A program made the translations under genes and the position numbers. The notes under the pieces are model-generated. The model saw nothing but the letters and a program-made list of their open reading frames with translations. It made no database searches and had not been told where the DNA came from. This document shows, one piece after another, positions 22,926 to 34,229 of a stretch of 64,000 bases of DNA (its first letter is position 1; each line of letters begins with the position of its first letter). The stretch covers positions 23,125,300 through 23,189,299 of the forward strand of contig NC_045142.1 of assembly GCF_008831285.2 (NCBI RefSeq). The letters are read 5' to 3'. This DNA comes from Nymphaea colorata. Lineage: Eukaryota > Streptophyta > Magnoliopsida > Nymphaeales > Nymphaeaceae.

Positions 22926-24190
22926 CCAAACAATAAGTTCTACACTAGCTTCGCTTTATAATTTATCTAAGTATAAAACATAGTCATTGACGCATGTCAT
23001 CATCTCAAGAGGATGTCGATGGGTAGTATCGAGCCACAAAGCCCTCAAAAAGGTCTCTTCCAAACTATTTGAGGTTGTGACCTCATGTCTAACTCAAAGT
23101 TTTCATCAATCTTTTCGTAACATATTTCTCACTTGTTTTCCTTAGTTGAAGTGTCTTCCCAATAATTACACCCAACTTATATGCTCTTTTTCAACCAACA
23201 ATGCAATACACCCATCGACAAACAATGTTCACTAAAATGGTTATAAATCTTTTTAACCTCATCAAATCTCTACTATGTTTCCAAATAGCTTCGAAAATCA
23301 ACTCGTAATGCTAAAGAGATAAACATACACATGAACCCTCATCTTTCTCAACATGGTCATAATCTTTTCCCAAAATAGCAACATCATTAATATGCATTCT
23401 AATTCATCAAATCTTAAATCTAAGAGATTGGCTCGTGGATCCATCTATGGGAGAGAAGCTTAATGTCTTGAATATTCTCACTATGAAAAATGTCTTTTTA
23501 TTATCTAGAGTCACCCAACCATCTATCCTTAATTATCCTCCCAATACGGATCAAATGTTTCTTGTATTCTTCATTTAAGTTGCATAAAACAAAGTGACAA
23601 TTATAACCCTTTTTTTTATAAAATTAACTTGACTCAGTGCCCTTCAGCTAAAAAAAAAAAAAAAAATCTTGATTTCCCCTTTGTTAATAAGTAAATAGGA
23701 GTAGAGTTAAATACTTGACTTGTATTTAATGGCAGTGATACCACCGGAGTCGAAGCGCTCCCCTCTCCTTCTCTTCGCATTCAGGGTTTAAGAGTGAGAA
23801 CGAACGCGTCACTTAAACCGTGTTTGATGGGTGGTGTAGTTGACCTCGGTAAAACGAGGAGTTGTCCTTCTCCTCAACACACCGGTTAATTAAATTTCGA
23901 TCGATTGTCACCAAACAAACGATACGGTTTTTGAGACGCACTTCACCCTGATAACACAACATGTCGGTCGCTCTAACACAAGTTATGGATTTTTTCTCCA
24001 CTTTTTCAACAAGAAGTTAAGAATGTCAAATTAAATATCTCTTTTCCACCAGATTCGAGCTGTTTGCAACCCTGGTTTCAGTAAGAGGCGATCAAGTTCG
24101 TGAAGGGTGTCCCTCATTCGAAAGAAAGGCACTTTCCATATGAAACAAGGTCGCTTCCACGGGCGGCAAACACCATTTCGAGAGTTTTAA
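22926..24190. other. Intergenic DNA, no gene seen
   Basis: 23,420-23,525 is a diverged piece of the 18,549-18,790 segment (GATTGGCTC, GATCCATC, GTCACCCAACCATC). Poly-A at about 23,650. Homology to the 18.8-kb region stops at about 23,528 and resumes at about 25,048 (CGTTTATTTGAAACAGATAG), so about 1.5 kb including the next foldback was probably inserted here. Confidence 0.45.
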
Positions 24191-25037
24191 CAGTAACCAA
24201 CTCCAGCGGTGGCCGGTGAAGAAGGAAGCCCATCGACGGCGCCGTGACGGGGAATGCGAGTCGTCGAAACTCCAACCGACAGCCGTCGTTTCTCTCTCAC
24301 CACCTTCCTCCTCCTCTTCCTTCTTCCCTTTCCTTTACCGTTTCATGGCAACAAATGACGCAGCCTTTCGACAAAAAAAGGATTTAAACCTTTTCAGCCC
24401 TTTCCGCCATGGAAATCCACGTTAACTCTCTGGGGATTTTTCTCCTTTATTTTGTTCAATTTGTTGAGTTTTTAAATCTTTCTTCCCTTCTCTTCTAGTC
24501 TTTATTTTATTACGTAATAATCTATTCCATAAAAGAACACAGAGCGAGAGCCACAGAGGCTCTCCCAGAAAGAGAGAGAGAGAGTGAGAGGTTGAAGCCG
24601 ATGGACTTTCGCGTACGTGTGTGCCCTACGGTTGCATGTACGCCTTCGGCTTCAACCTCTCACTTTCTTTTTCTCTCTGGGAGAGCTTTGTCGCTCTCGC
24701 TCTGTGTTCTTTTATGGAATAGATTATTACGTAATAAAATAAAGACTAGAAGAGAAGCGAAGAAAGATTTAAGAACTTGAAGAAGAAAAATCCCCAGAAA
24801 GTTCACGTGGATTTCGATGGCGGAAAGGGCAGAAAAGGTTTAAATCCTTTTTTTTGTCGAAAGGCTGCGTCATTTGTTGCCATCAAACGGTAAAGGAAAG
24901 GGAAGAAGGGAGAGGAGGAGGAAGGTGGTGAGAGAGAAACGACGGCTGTCGGTTGGAGTTTCGACGACTCGCATTCCTCGTCACGCCGCCGTCGATGGGC
25001 CTCCTTCTTCACCGGCCAGCGCTGGAGTTGGTTACTG
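24191..25037. repeat. Large foldback, ~400-bp arms and ~40-nt loop
   Basis: Arms 24,191-24,604 and 24,645-25,037 are near-perfect reverse complements with small indels. Termini are CAGTAACCAACTCCAGCG and its complement. Each arm encodes MATNDAAFRQKK inside a longer open frame, suggesting captured coding or transit-peptide-like sequence. No matching 8- or 9-bp target duplication (AGTTTTAA and CTCTTTGC flank). Unlike its AT-rich neighbours it contains GC-rich blocks. Confidence 0.9.
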
Positions 25038-26222
25038 CTCTTTGCAAGATCGTTTATTTGAAACAGATAGATAGATGGTTGAAAAAAAAAAATTAATATC
25101 AAATGATCATATATAATTTATAGATTTTTCTATAAAAAAAATGTTCGAAACCCTCACAGCATGCTGCTCAATGCATTGGATCCTAACAAAAATTCAAGAT
25201 TTTCAAAGATTCATAGGGACATTATCTTTTGGCATCACATGAAAAGGTTGCAGTTCTGTACATACCAAAAACCAACTTTGCTCTCCACTCTTCTGACCAT
25301 GCATTTTTGTGAGGGACATCTGATCGGCCCCTCCTTCATACTCCAAACCCATGTAGAAAGGCGCAATAAAGACCACCATTCCTCCTCCTTTCTCGCGTCC
25401 TTCCCCCCTCTTCCTCATCACAACGTCTAATATGTAATACCAACAAGATATTTTCTCTGTTTAATTGTTTAATTATTCTCGATTCATAATTTCCGTTATT
25501 TGGTGCTACAAATAAAGCGAGTGCACAGCCCATGTAGTACAAACCAAACCGTTGAGGGGAGGGGCGCAGCCAGAAATTTTTTGTGACAGGAGAAACTATA
25601 GTTTCAATTTTTTTAGGAGCCGCCAACCGTCAAGATCTCGACAAGTGTCCCCAACAAAAAAGTATTTTAAAGAGTTGGAATCAAAGTTGGTTGTTGGCAT
25701 GTACCAAGATCTGCAACCTTTTCATGTCTCTAAAATATATATATTAAAAACGATATCTTCTTGTTTCAGAAACCATGGTACAATCGTGGTGTTTAACACT
25801 TAAAATTTAACTATCTATAAATATAGGAAGGCTCTAGTTGAATTGAATAAGAAGAAGAAGCAATGTGTAAGTTGAAGCTGCACTAAGGAGGCCATGTACT
25901 CTAGGGAAATGAAGGATTGGGTAGGGAGCTTCATCCTTCTAGGTAACTCCCTACTCACCAGAATTTGGTTCTTCATGCACAAAAGGCTACAAGCCTACAA
26001 TTATCAAGCTTAGGGTTAACCGAGTGCAACAGTTGATTATATGACAGTCGTGCATCCAACATTGATATTTATGTTCAGGTGCTATTATAATTTCTTTTTT
26101 ATTATCATTAAACCTAAAATATTTTTAATTTAGAGCACCATGGTCTATTACCATAAAAAGATTACATGGAGATTTTTTCCCTTGATGTTAGCCTAGCCTT
26201 TGACATGTTCATTCGATACTTA

Positions 26223-26832
26223 CGCCCTGTTTGGATGGAGGGAAAGGGAAAGATTGAACCATCAATCTTTTATTTGGTTGATTAATTAAAAAGAAGGGGA
26301 AAAAAAGGAAAGCAAAAAATATGTTTGGTTGCAAAGGAAGGAAAATGAAATGGAGGGAATGGAAAGGATGATCTAATGCAAATTCAATTAATCTAAAATT
26401 AGAGAGATTGGGAAACAAAAGAAAAGTCTATCCCTTTCTACCATGTATACACTTGACATTGCCTTGCTCTTTCTCTCCCTCCCTGCCACTAGTCAAGACT
26501 TCGATGGGTACCAGGTCTGTCCCTCCCACCCTCCCCACCACTACTCGAGACTTAGGAGGTAATCTTCCCCATTCACAATATATTGACCATTGCCGGATTC
26601 ATCATCGCTTCCGTTGGACAGTGGGTTGATGCTGTTCATTGTGTTCCCTATACACCTCTAGAATTGAATGTTAAGGGTATTATTATAAAGTTATATAAAT
26701 TCTATCATTTTATTTTTTTTCTATCTAAACAAGCTTTATAATCACCTCTTTCCTTTTCTTTTCTATTTTCTTTCCCTCCCTTTCCTTTCTACCCTTCTCT
26801 TTCTTTTCCTTTCTCTTCATCTAAACAAAGAG
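26223..26832. mobile_element. PIF/Harbinger-like MITE with TTA target duplication
   Basis: Starts CGCCCTGTTTGGATG and ends CATCTAAACAAAGAG, imperfect inverted repeats. Flanked on both sides by TTA (26,220-26,222 and 26,833-26,835), the TWA target typical of PIF/Harbinger. The paralogous site in copy A reads CATACTTAGAG without insertion. 610 bp, no transposase; both ends are rich in GGAAAGG / CCTTTCC. Confidence 0.8.
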
Positions 26833-27093
26833 TTAGAGCCAGGGGCATAGCCAAGGGGAGGCCCGCATGGGCCCTGACCCACCTTTTTTTTTATTTACAT
26901 GTAAATTTTTAAAAAAATTCACTTGTCCTATATACAAATTTTAAAAAACAATATTTTAGTCCTAATTATTATGATTAAACATACAATATTTTTAATTTAG
27001 AGCACCATGATCTTTTACCAAAAAAATATTATATTGAGATTTTTTCCTTGATGTTGGCCTAGCCTTTCATATGTTCATTCCATAGTTAGAGTC

Positions 27094-27256
27094 AAGGGCG
27101 GAGCCAAGGGGGCTCTGCATGGGTCCTAAACCACGTCAATTTTTTTTTAAAAAAATTTCCATGTAAAATTTATAAAATTTCAGTTTTTCTATATAAAAAA
27201 ATTTAAAAAATGATATTTCGGCTGCCCTCATGAAATTTTTTTGGCTTCGTTTCTGC
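27094..27256. mobile_element. Non-autonomous hAT-like element, 163 bp
   Basis: AAGGGCGGAGCCAAGG to GGCTTCGTTTCTGC, flanked by TTAGAGTC (27,086-27,093) and TTAGAGCC (27,257-27,264), a target duplication with one mismatch. Copies C and D have the uninterrupted counterpart, CATATTTGGCCCCATAC near 37,870 and CATATTTGATGCCATAC near 56,735. Confidence 0.75.
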
Positions 27257-28425
27257 TTAGAGCCATACTTTGGTTTTCATCATTCCTCAAACGGACAACT
27301 ATTCAATTTCTCGAGTCCTTGCTTTGGTGAATAAAGCAACCATCTTCATTATTGTCTATAGGTCATCCTAGGTTCAGATCCTTTTTGACAAACAATTTGC
27401 TTTGACACCACGTTGAACAAATAAAATGAACATGAATTTGGAAGAATTTAACGTGGTTAGGTTAATAGTGAAAAGCTACAACTAGGGGTGCAATTAAGAT
27501 TTAAAGGAACATTCATGTATTCCAAAATAAGAAATCAGACAATCAAAATAACATAATAAGCAGGCTTTAACCTCTTAGCATAACATTACAATTCATAAGT
27601 TCAAAAGTCAAAACATATAGTTATCATCTTTCTTGGTGTTAGAAACCAAAAAACCCTCTTTCTCCAAGCTTCCCACTGTTCCCACACGAGAAAGTAAACT
27701 TCTTTACTGGCAAAGCTTGATGTGAATGGGGTAAATCTCTCCATCCCACGTCTCTTGTAGTGTTTAGAAACAAGAAAGAGAGAGAGAGAGAGAGAGAAGC
27801 ATAGGTTTTTAAAAGATCATTCAAAAAAGGGGCTGTCGGGGTAATCTTTTCCCTTTATCATACGACACGGGCGATACACTTGCGATACACAAGCGCATCG
27901 CATATCGTAAGCGTAACATATAAGTTTCTTCGACCTATACAATAGGTACGATACATATAACATAACTTATTTATATAATTTAGCCTTTTAAATTATATAA
28001 AGATTAGGTGGCTAAATATATCAAGTGCAATTTAAAGTATATGTTTATTATATCGTGGAAATTTGAGCATGTCATTCGTAACGTCACAAAAGGAAAACGA
28101 TAGTCGTAAGGCAAAAGTAAAAATGTTCTTCATTTTTATGACTTTTAGTCTCTTTGCTAATCTTAAAATAACTAAAAGAATAAACTCAACACAAAAAAAT
28201 GTCAAAATGCATTAAAATCAAAACAAGTGCACCAAAATTTCATTAAGGCACACCCTTACACCAATAATAAACTGCTCATTTCTCGATTGGAGCTTTGTTT
28301 TGTAGGGCCAGGCACCGGGCGATTCCTATTGGGCTTGAATGCAATCTTTCTGCTAATTGATAAGTTATCGGACTAAACCAGACTTGGTTAATCTTGGCTC
28401 GATGGTCATCTGCATGACTGGTTGG

Positions 28426-28611
28426 CAAAGGCGGAACCAGAAATTTTTCATGAGGGAGTCCGAATTAAAGTTTTTAAATTTTGACATACTGAAGTATTGT
28501 TTTTCAATATTTTTAAATAAGACAGTTGAAATTTTTTAAAATTTACATGTAAATTTTATTTTATTTTTTTGAGGTGGGGTCAGGGCCCATGTGGCCCCTG
28601 GCTCTGCCTTG
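28426..28611. mobile_element. Non-autonomous hAT-like element with perfect 8-bp target duplication
   Basis: CAAAGGCGGAACCAG to CTGGCTCTGCCTTG, inverted termini, flanked on both sides by CTGGTTGG (28,418-28,425 and 28,612-28,619). R1 copies C and D have empty sites (GACTAGGTTTTGTGAC near 38,757; GACTACGTTTAGTGCG near 57,560). 186 bp, non-coding. The intact duplication suggests a fairly recent insertion. Confidence 0.9.
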
Positions 28612-28884
28612 CTGGTTGGGCACGATGTATGATCATTATAAAAAGTACAAGTTTGTATATAATTACCGAGGCTCCAACAAAACTGGATGACCCAGCCCGA
28701 CTGAGCCCAAAATGTTGTTTGCTAATTTTGGACATAGGGTCATTTTTACAACTCAAGCCGAGCCCAATGCCCAGCCATATTCACATATAATTAAATAGTT
28801 GACACCAAAGCTGTAAGTAACCTGAGAAGCGGAAGCCTCCCCCATACCTTGTGCCTCTAGGGTTCATGGCTTACTTTAGGATTT

Positions 28885-29580
28885 GGGTAACTTGTGGTGC
28901 CACTATTTGCAGTCCAGGAGAGTAACACCCATGGTTTGAATCGGTGACATGACCAGTCAAATTCGATAGAGTTAGACCATCGGCCAATCAGATTTAGATG
29001 TGCTTGCAAAAATTTTGGAGAAATTGGATCGAGTTTTCATATGTGTGTGCATTATACTTGGATCTCAATTCTTCCTATCATTTCTTGCACCACAATCTCA
29101 ATTATGTTTTAAATTTGCATTGTCAATGACTTATAATCTTATGTAGCATTTGGATGATTCCTTAAAAAAAATTGTTCTATAAAAGCCAGGTTTCGTCAAG
29201 ACATGGTTTTTCTAATTAGTTTTTAAAACCTTGATTATTTGTTTACTTTTGAGAGTCATCCAGATGCGCCTAGAACCGCAAGATTAAATGGTGATTTTAC
29301 CTCCAAAATGCTGTTTTTTTAAGTGTCATCCAAGCATATCCTAAGTATTGAACTGTTCAGTTTGATTTCTTTAACTTAAAAGGCCTTAAGCCAACCCGCA
29401 TAATTTGGTGTTCTACACCACAAAAAACAGCTAAAGGAATCAAATTCCCTTACGTGGTAGATTCCAGAGAAATATATGTTGTCTAATTAAATGGCAATTT
29501 ATTATTTGGTCGTCTAAAACAAGACGTAATCCCTTGACATCCATAACGCTAGTGCCCATGATAATGGTTGACACTATAAA
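28885..29580 (+). repeat. Dispersed repeat R2, copy 1
   Basis: Colinear with 39,490-40,640 (GTGTCATCCAAGCATA, GTATTGAACT, TTAAGCCAACCC, ATGGCAATTTAT, CATTTGGTCGTC-like) and partly with 52,595-52,840. Follows R1 here just as copy 2 follows R1 copy C, so R1 and R2 appear to be one unit of at least 4.5 kb. Confidence 0.75.
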
Positions 29581-29760
29581 AAAAAAGATGGATTCAGTGA
29601 CACTTGGAAAATACGTCGTTGAAATGCAACATTTACCGACATCCAAAGGTGAATATCAATTTTGACTGATGTCCATAGAAAGACGTTGGTAAAAAGCAGC
29701 ATTCACTCATGCGTGACAATGTACGTCCATGAAGTTGTACTTTTAACGATGTCTACTAAT
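29570..29760. mobile_element. Possible CACTA-like fragment
   Basis: CACTATAAAAAAAAAGATGG near 29,571 resembles the CACTACAAGAAAA end of plant CACTA elements, and the interior repeats CGACATCC / GGACATC / CGTCGTTG motifs typical of small CACTA derivatives. No matching right end or 3-bp duplication was found. Confidence 0.3.
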
Positions 29761-30930
29761 GGACATCTAATCAACCTAATAGCAACAACAACATAAATAA
29801 TACTAATCATGCAAGTTTAGCCAGACAATCCAAGATTTTGCCTTCAAATGATTGGTAAACCATATGGTTCTAAATGATCTCAAATGGTAAAAGTCTGGAT
29901 GCATCACTCTTGCGATAATAAAGAAAAGGAGTGTAAAAAAAAGCCCATGATCACTCTTAATTCTTTAGTTTCCTCTTTTCCTTTTTTTTTTAATTCTTAT
30001 TTCTCAAATCTACCTTATACCAAATGTTGCATATAGCTTTAAACTAAAATTTGGGCTAAAACGGAGTCACCAAATAGGCATTAGCATTGATTTAATATAG
30101 CAACAAACAGTTTGTCACGCTAGAAACAATGGTTTATAGTAATCTTAATGGCAAATTTTTAAATTTTTAGCTATTCAGCAACATTTGACATTCAAAAAAT
30201 GCAATTCCTCCAGTCTAAAATTAGTTATTGAATAATCATATCATAAAATCCCTTGATTTTGGATATTTGACCATGTCATAAAGCATATAATCGGTGCAAC
30301 TCTCATCACCTTTGACAACATAGGCTGCTACTTGTAGGCTTCAAAGCAACAATCTAGAGATTGATCAAAGAAGATGGGGACTGGTTTATTAGTACTCTTT
30401 GTCCATTTCTATCTATAGGGATCCTCATTTCTTGTCTATCCACAGGCTAGGTGTGGGCCACTGCCCACGCAAGCCAACATCAGTTCTAGAAAATCTTTAT
30501 TAAGAGGGAGTTGGATTTGGGTCTAGCCAAATGTAATGTCCACACTAATCTCATGCCCATACGCACCAAACCCAACTAAGGTTAGTGCACCTTTGATAAA
30601 ATTTTCTGGCTCTGCCATTGATGCTAATGTAGAGAAGGTGAAAAAGCAAAAATGAGTGAGAAGAACGGATGTCTGGCTAATATCTAGTTGGACTGCCATG
30701 ATTTTTAGCCACTAACACTTCTACTAGAGAGAAACTAGTTAAACAAAATGCAATTAGTGATAAGATTGGGTTACTTACATGGTTTACAACCAAAATTTAT
30801 TCTCACCAACATTGTTTATTGTTCTCATGGTGAACCAAACCTCAATAAAGCCTTGGTAATTGGATCATGATTAATTGTATAGCCACCACCCATTCCACAA
30901 TTGTGAAAGGTCACTTACTCCAAAAGAAAG
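29760..30930. other. Intergenic DNA with diverged repeat fragments
   Basis: 29,811-29,890 resembles 49,095-49,175 (AGACAATCCA, CCTTCAAATGATTGG). 30,060-30,270 resembles 35,270-35,390 (TTCAGCAACA, TGAATAATC). No gene seen. Confidence 0.45.
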
Positions 30931-31116
30931 GCGAGTGTGAGAGAGAGAGGCCGGGCCAAAAGGTACCCTGCCACATTAAACATAAATTGTCAATTCAAAA
31001 TGGGGCCGATCCCAATGTTCTATGTCATAATTTTGGTTCAAAGAAACCTACCAAAATCCATTTCATGAGAGACATTGGTTTGAGCCCATGGCTATATATA
31101 TATATATATATATATA
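30930..31116. repeat. R1-type fragment next to (TA)n
   Basis: Contains TTTTGGTTCAAAGAAACC, CCATTTCATGAGAGACATTG and GTTTGAGCCC, followed by (TA)n at 31,093-31,116. The same block lies beside (TA)n in inverted orientation at 36,827-36,980 and 55,601-55,735 and in direct orientation at 49,485-49,580. Confidence 0.8.
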
Positions 31117-31352
31117 AAATCAACCAGTCATCTAACTAAGTCCGTCCATGAAATATTATTAAATTATAAAAATACCCATGGTCTCCTTATATTTGTCTTA
31201 ACATCATATTAGGTCAAACGATACTGATTAAATAATTGGGTGACTCTCAAAATGTAGAGTTACCATTCAAATTTCCTATATGTATATATCATGATCAACC
31301 CTAAGTTAATAAATGAAAACAAATGAATGTTCTACTCAGCCTGCCTGACCAT

Positions 31353-31955
31353 ATGCCATTGTTTTGGTTTTCAATCGACTTATAAAACAGGAAGGGAACG
31401 GAAAAAAGATGGAAACCCAGCCAAAATCCTAATCTAATAGTTTCTCTCATGGCTATGGAATAATTCATTTCATCCCTGCACTTTGCAAAGCCAAAAGGAA
31501 GGTGTCTGAAATGGAAAAAGAAGAAACAAATCAGGGTTAAGAAAATCCACCACAAGTCCACAAGCGATTGAAAAGAAGAGTTGGAAGAAGAAGAAGAAGA
31601 AAGAAATCAAGGTCGCCAAAATCCACAAGCAATTGAGCGCATGATTCATTTCAGGAAACAGGAAAGAGAAGCTCCTCTCTTTCCTGTTTCCTGAAATGAA
31701 TCATGCACTCAATCGCTTGTGGATTTTGGGGTTCTTTGATTTGTTTCTTCTTCATCATCCCATTTGCTTGTTCTTCTTCTTCCATTTTAGACACCTTCCT
31801 TTTGGCTTTGCACAGTGCATGGATGAAATGAATTATTCCAAAGCCAAATGGTTGCCATGAGAGGAGCTTTTAGGTTAGGATTTTGCATGGGTTTCCTCCT
31901 TTTTTCCATTCCCCTTCTTGTTATATAAGTCAATTGAAAACCGAACCAATGCCAT
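31353..31955. repeat. Large foldback with ~280-315-bp arms and 8-nt loop
   Basis: Arms 31,353-31,668 and 31,677-31,955 are reverse complements; the centre is GGAAAGAG-AAGCTCCT-CTCTTTCC. Arms include GAAATGAATCATGC, AAGGAAGGTGTCT and CAATTGACTTATA. The arms differ by several indels, e.g. (GAA)n length. No target duplication found. RNA from either strand would form a nearly closed hairpin. Confidence 0.9.
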
Positions 31956-32515
31956 GCCGTCATGCTTCCACTTACTATCAAGGAGCAAAACATTTTTTTA
32001 TTAAGGTGGCAGAATTATAGTTTCAAAATTTTGATAATTTTTCAGAATTTTTATATAGGCTATAATAAAATTTGTTTAAAATTATGTATAGGTTTTCTTT
32101 TTGAAACTTGGAGCACCATTGTGGTGCGTCTCAAGTATCAACCCACAGGACTATGCACTTATACCATAAAGTGGGTAGGTCACAAGAAGTAGAAGTGTGA
32201 GCAGAACTAAAAAGTTTTTCATTACATTTACAGGGGCTGAACTATAGTTAAAAATTTTAACATGGACAAAAGTATGATTTTTTAAATTTATTATGTAGGT
32301 TAAACTAAAATTTATAGATTTCACATTAAAAGTTTTAAAATTTTTAAAATCTGAGGGGGGCCATGCCCCCTAACCGCCCCCCCTCCCCCCTTTGCCTCCT
32401 CTCATGAGTAGCAGTATGTGAAAATCTCATCACCTGGTATAGAAGCAGCTCTGAATCCTAGGGGCAAAAGAAATTAAAGAGGCCGGAGCTTCGGCCCTCA
32501 CCCAAGTGGTGTGAT
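31956..32515. mobile_element. Overlapping hAT-like remnants
   Basis: Two TAGTTTCAAAATTTTGA / CTATAGTTAAAAATTTTAAC segments (near 32,010 and 32,240) and a GC-rich end (GGGGGGCCATGCCCCC near 32,353) resemble interiors and ends of the GGCGGAGCCAG group. Precise ends cannot be fixed. Confidence 0.4.
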
Positions 32516-33200
32516 CACCAACTCTCTCACCCATAGGATTGATAATAGGAAGCATTTCATTATATAGTAGTCATACATCCAATAGTGCTCCTTATATCAA
32601 GGAGCTGTTATAACTTCTTTCCTATTTTCATTAAATGCAATAGATGAGTCGGAAATTTTAGATGAAAGTACAGGAAGACATGACCGCGATCTCGTGAACT
32701 AAGTCAAGAGAAAAGCAGAGAATTAGTGAGATCCTGGGAGACACGGATTTCAGGACATTTGGCGTATGATCGAAACTGAATTGAATGAGCACATAAGAGA
32801 AGTATTCACCAAAAGTACATGAGAAGGAGGAAGAGGAGCAAATGGAGGAGGCCAGGTTACATTCTAGGAATAAAAGGAATTGGGTCAAATTATTTAAATG
32901 CCGTCTTATTAACAATGTAGGATTTCAATGTGATTCTTCCCTGTTTACATCTTTTAAATTTAAGAAAATAAAGCGTTTCTAGTGTTGATCAAAGTCACAC
33001 TTTGCTTAAAATGGTAAAAATACAATTTTGTGATATTAGAAAATAATAATGAAAAAGGTTGCACCAAAAATTCTTTCCATATTAGCCAAAGTGTCTAACT
33101 TTTTATTTGATAGACTTAATAAAAAATATTAAAAAACGTATAAAAAATAACATATAGTGAGAGACACAAAAGCACAACATAAAACAGGGGTTGCCTAATA
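32515..33200. repeat. Fragments of R1 and of the 12,959 foldback arm
   Basis: 32,555-32,640 matches R1 (TAGTCATACATCCAATAG, AAGGAGCTGTTATAACTTC). 32,680-32,990 matches the left arm of the 12,959 foldback with divergence (GAGAAGGAGGAAGAGGAG, AAATTTAAGAAAAT). R1 copies C and D also carry pieces of both, linking the two families. Confidence 0.65.
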
Positions 33201-34148
33201 CTTAAAAACTATGTGTTTGATAGACTTGGATCTCAGATGTGGCATCAAATCTGCTTAGAGATATGATGTTCTATCATACCTTGGATGTAACTTTAGGCTT
33301 CAAATTTACCATGGGGATAATAGAGTCCATTTTTTCGGATTTGATTTTGGGTTCTGATACAAATGACGAAAAGTTCTATGACTCTATGCCGCATCTAAAT
33401 CTGATCTGAATTTGTTTTCTTAAATTCATATCCAACTTTTAAATTAAATACAAACAGCATTATGATATGTTAAGGAGCAACTTTCAAATATGGATTTTAG
33501 ATATGGGATATTTATTAAAATTCAATATCATCCAAACCTCATTTAATTTTCACTTAAATATGAATCCTATTGTATGCCATCTCTTAAAATTTAAACTCAT
33601 TTTTTAGTCCGATGTTAAATCTTTTTCCATATCCAATTTTTAGAAGCGGTGCAATTAGATACTGACTACTAATCAGAAATATTAGCTTCCCTAATCCAAA
33701 GGGTTTACATTTCCCAGTTAAATATATGATATAAAAAGGAAACCAAAACCCTAGAAAAATTAAAAAGGGGGCCCAACAGTCATTCATATGTGCAATAAAT
33801 CGTAGGCCCTTGTCGTCAATGTGGATTAGACTCATAATCTATCGGTCAAGTTTCAACAGGAATTAAAAGGGCTCTGTTCTAGGTAGGGGTGGGCATCGGG
33901 CCCAGTTCAACCCGAGCATGGGACCGAGTCCGGCCCAAGGCAATTTTCACAGCTCAGGCTCGACTTGACTCACATGGAGTCACATTGTTTACCCTGTGAC
34001 TTGTGGGTCCTACATACAAATAGTTTCAGGTCTGCCTCGGGAATGATTAACATATATTATAAAAATAGTCATCAACATAATGAGAGGTCTTTTGACAACT
34101 GTTTGATATAGAACGTTTTGTCTACCACATTACTGTTTTGCTTGTCTT
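33201..34148. other. Intergenic DNA, partial GC-banded element
   Basis: 33,884 starts TAGGGGTGGGCATCGGGCCC, resembling the end of the hAT element at 59,056, but no opposite end follows. 33,215-33,420 carries motifs like those of the 11,823 element. No gene seen. Confidence 0.4.
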
Positions 34149-34229
34149 GCTGATGATGTTCTCCATGCATTGTTTGCTGATAATGTTCTCTATGCATTGT
34201 TTGCTGATAATGTTCTCTATGCATTGTTT
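34149..34229 (+). repeat. 27-bp tandem repeat, three units
   Basis: Units at 34,149-34,175, 34,176-34,202 and 34,203-34,229 (GCTGATAATGTTCTCTATGC plus seven more bases). The unit is a multiple of three and stays open, translating as repeats of ADNVLYALF, but no gene context is visible. Confidence 0.95.

Larger units (their letters stand above)
25046..28800 (+). repeat. Dispersed long repeat R1, copy B
   Basis: Colinear with copy A and, in its second half, with copies C (35,735) and D (54,885). Carries extra insertions: a hAT-like end at 25,560, a PIF/Harbinger-like element at 26,223-26,832, hAT-like elements at 26,841 and 27,094-27,256, and one with perfect target duplication at 28,426-28,611. 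26,950-27,093 repeats part of 26,110-26,220, an internal duplication. 27,300-27,960 contains DNA not in copy A, including a (GA)n run near 27,777. Confidence 0.85.

Noticed and set aside
24191-25037. Classical Mutator or hAT element
   Set aside because: The termini begin CAG but no matching 8- or 9-bp flanking duplication exists, so I list it only as a foldback.
34149-34229. CRISPR-like array
   Set aside because: Units are contiguous with no spacers and the context is a plant nuclear genome.
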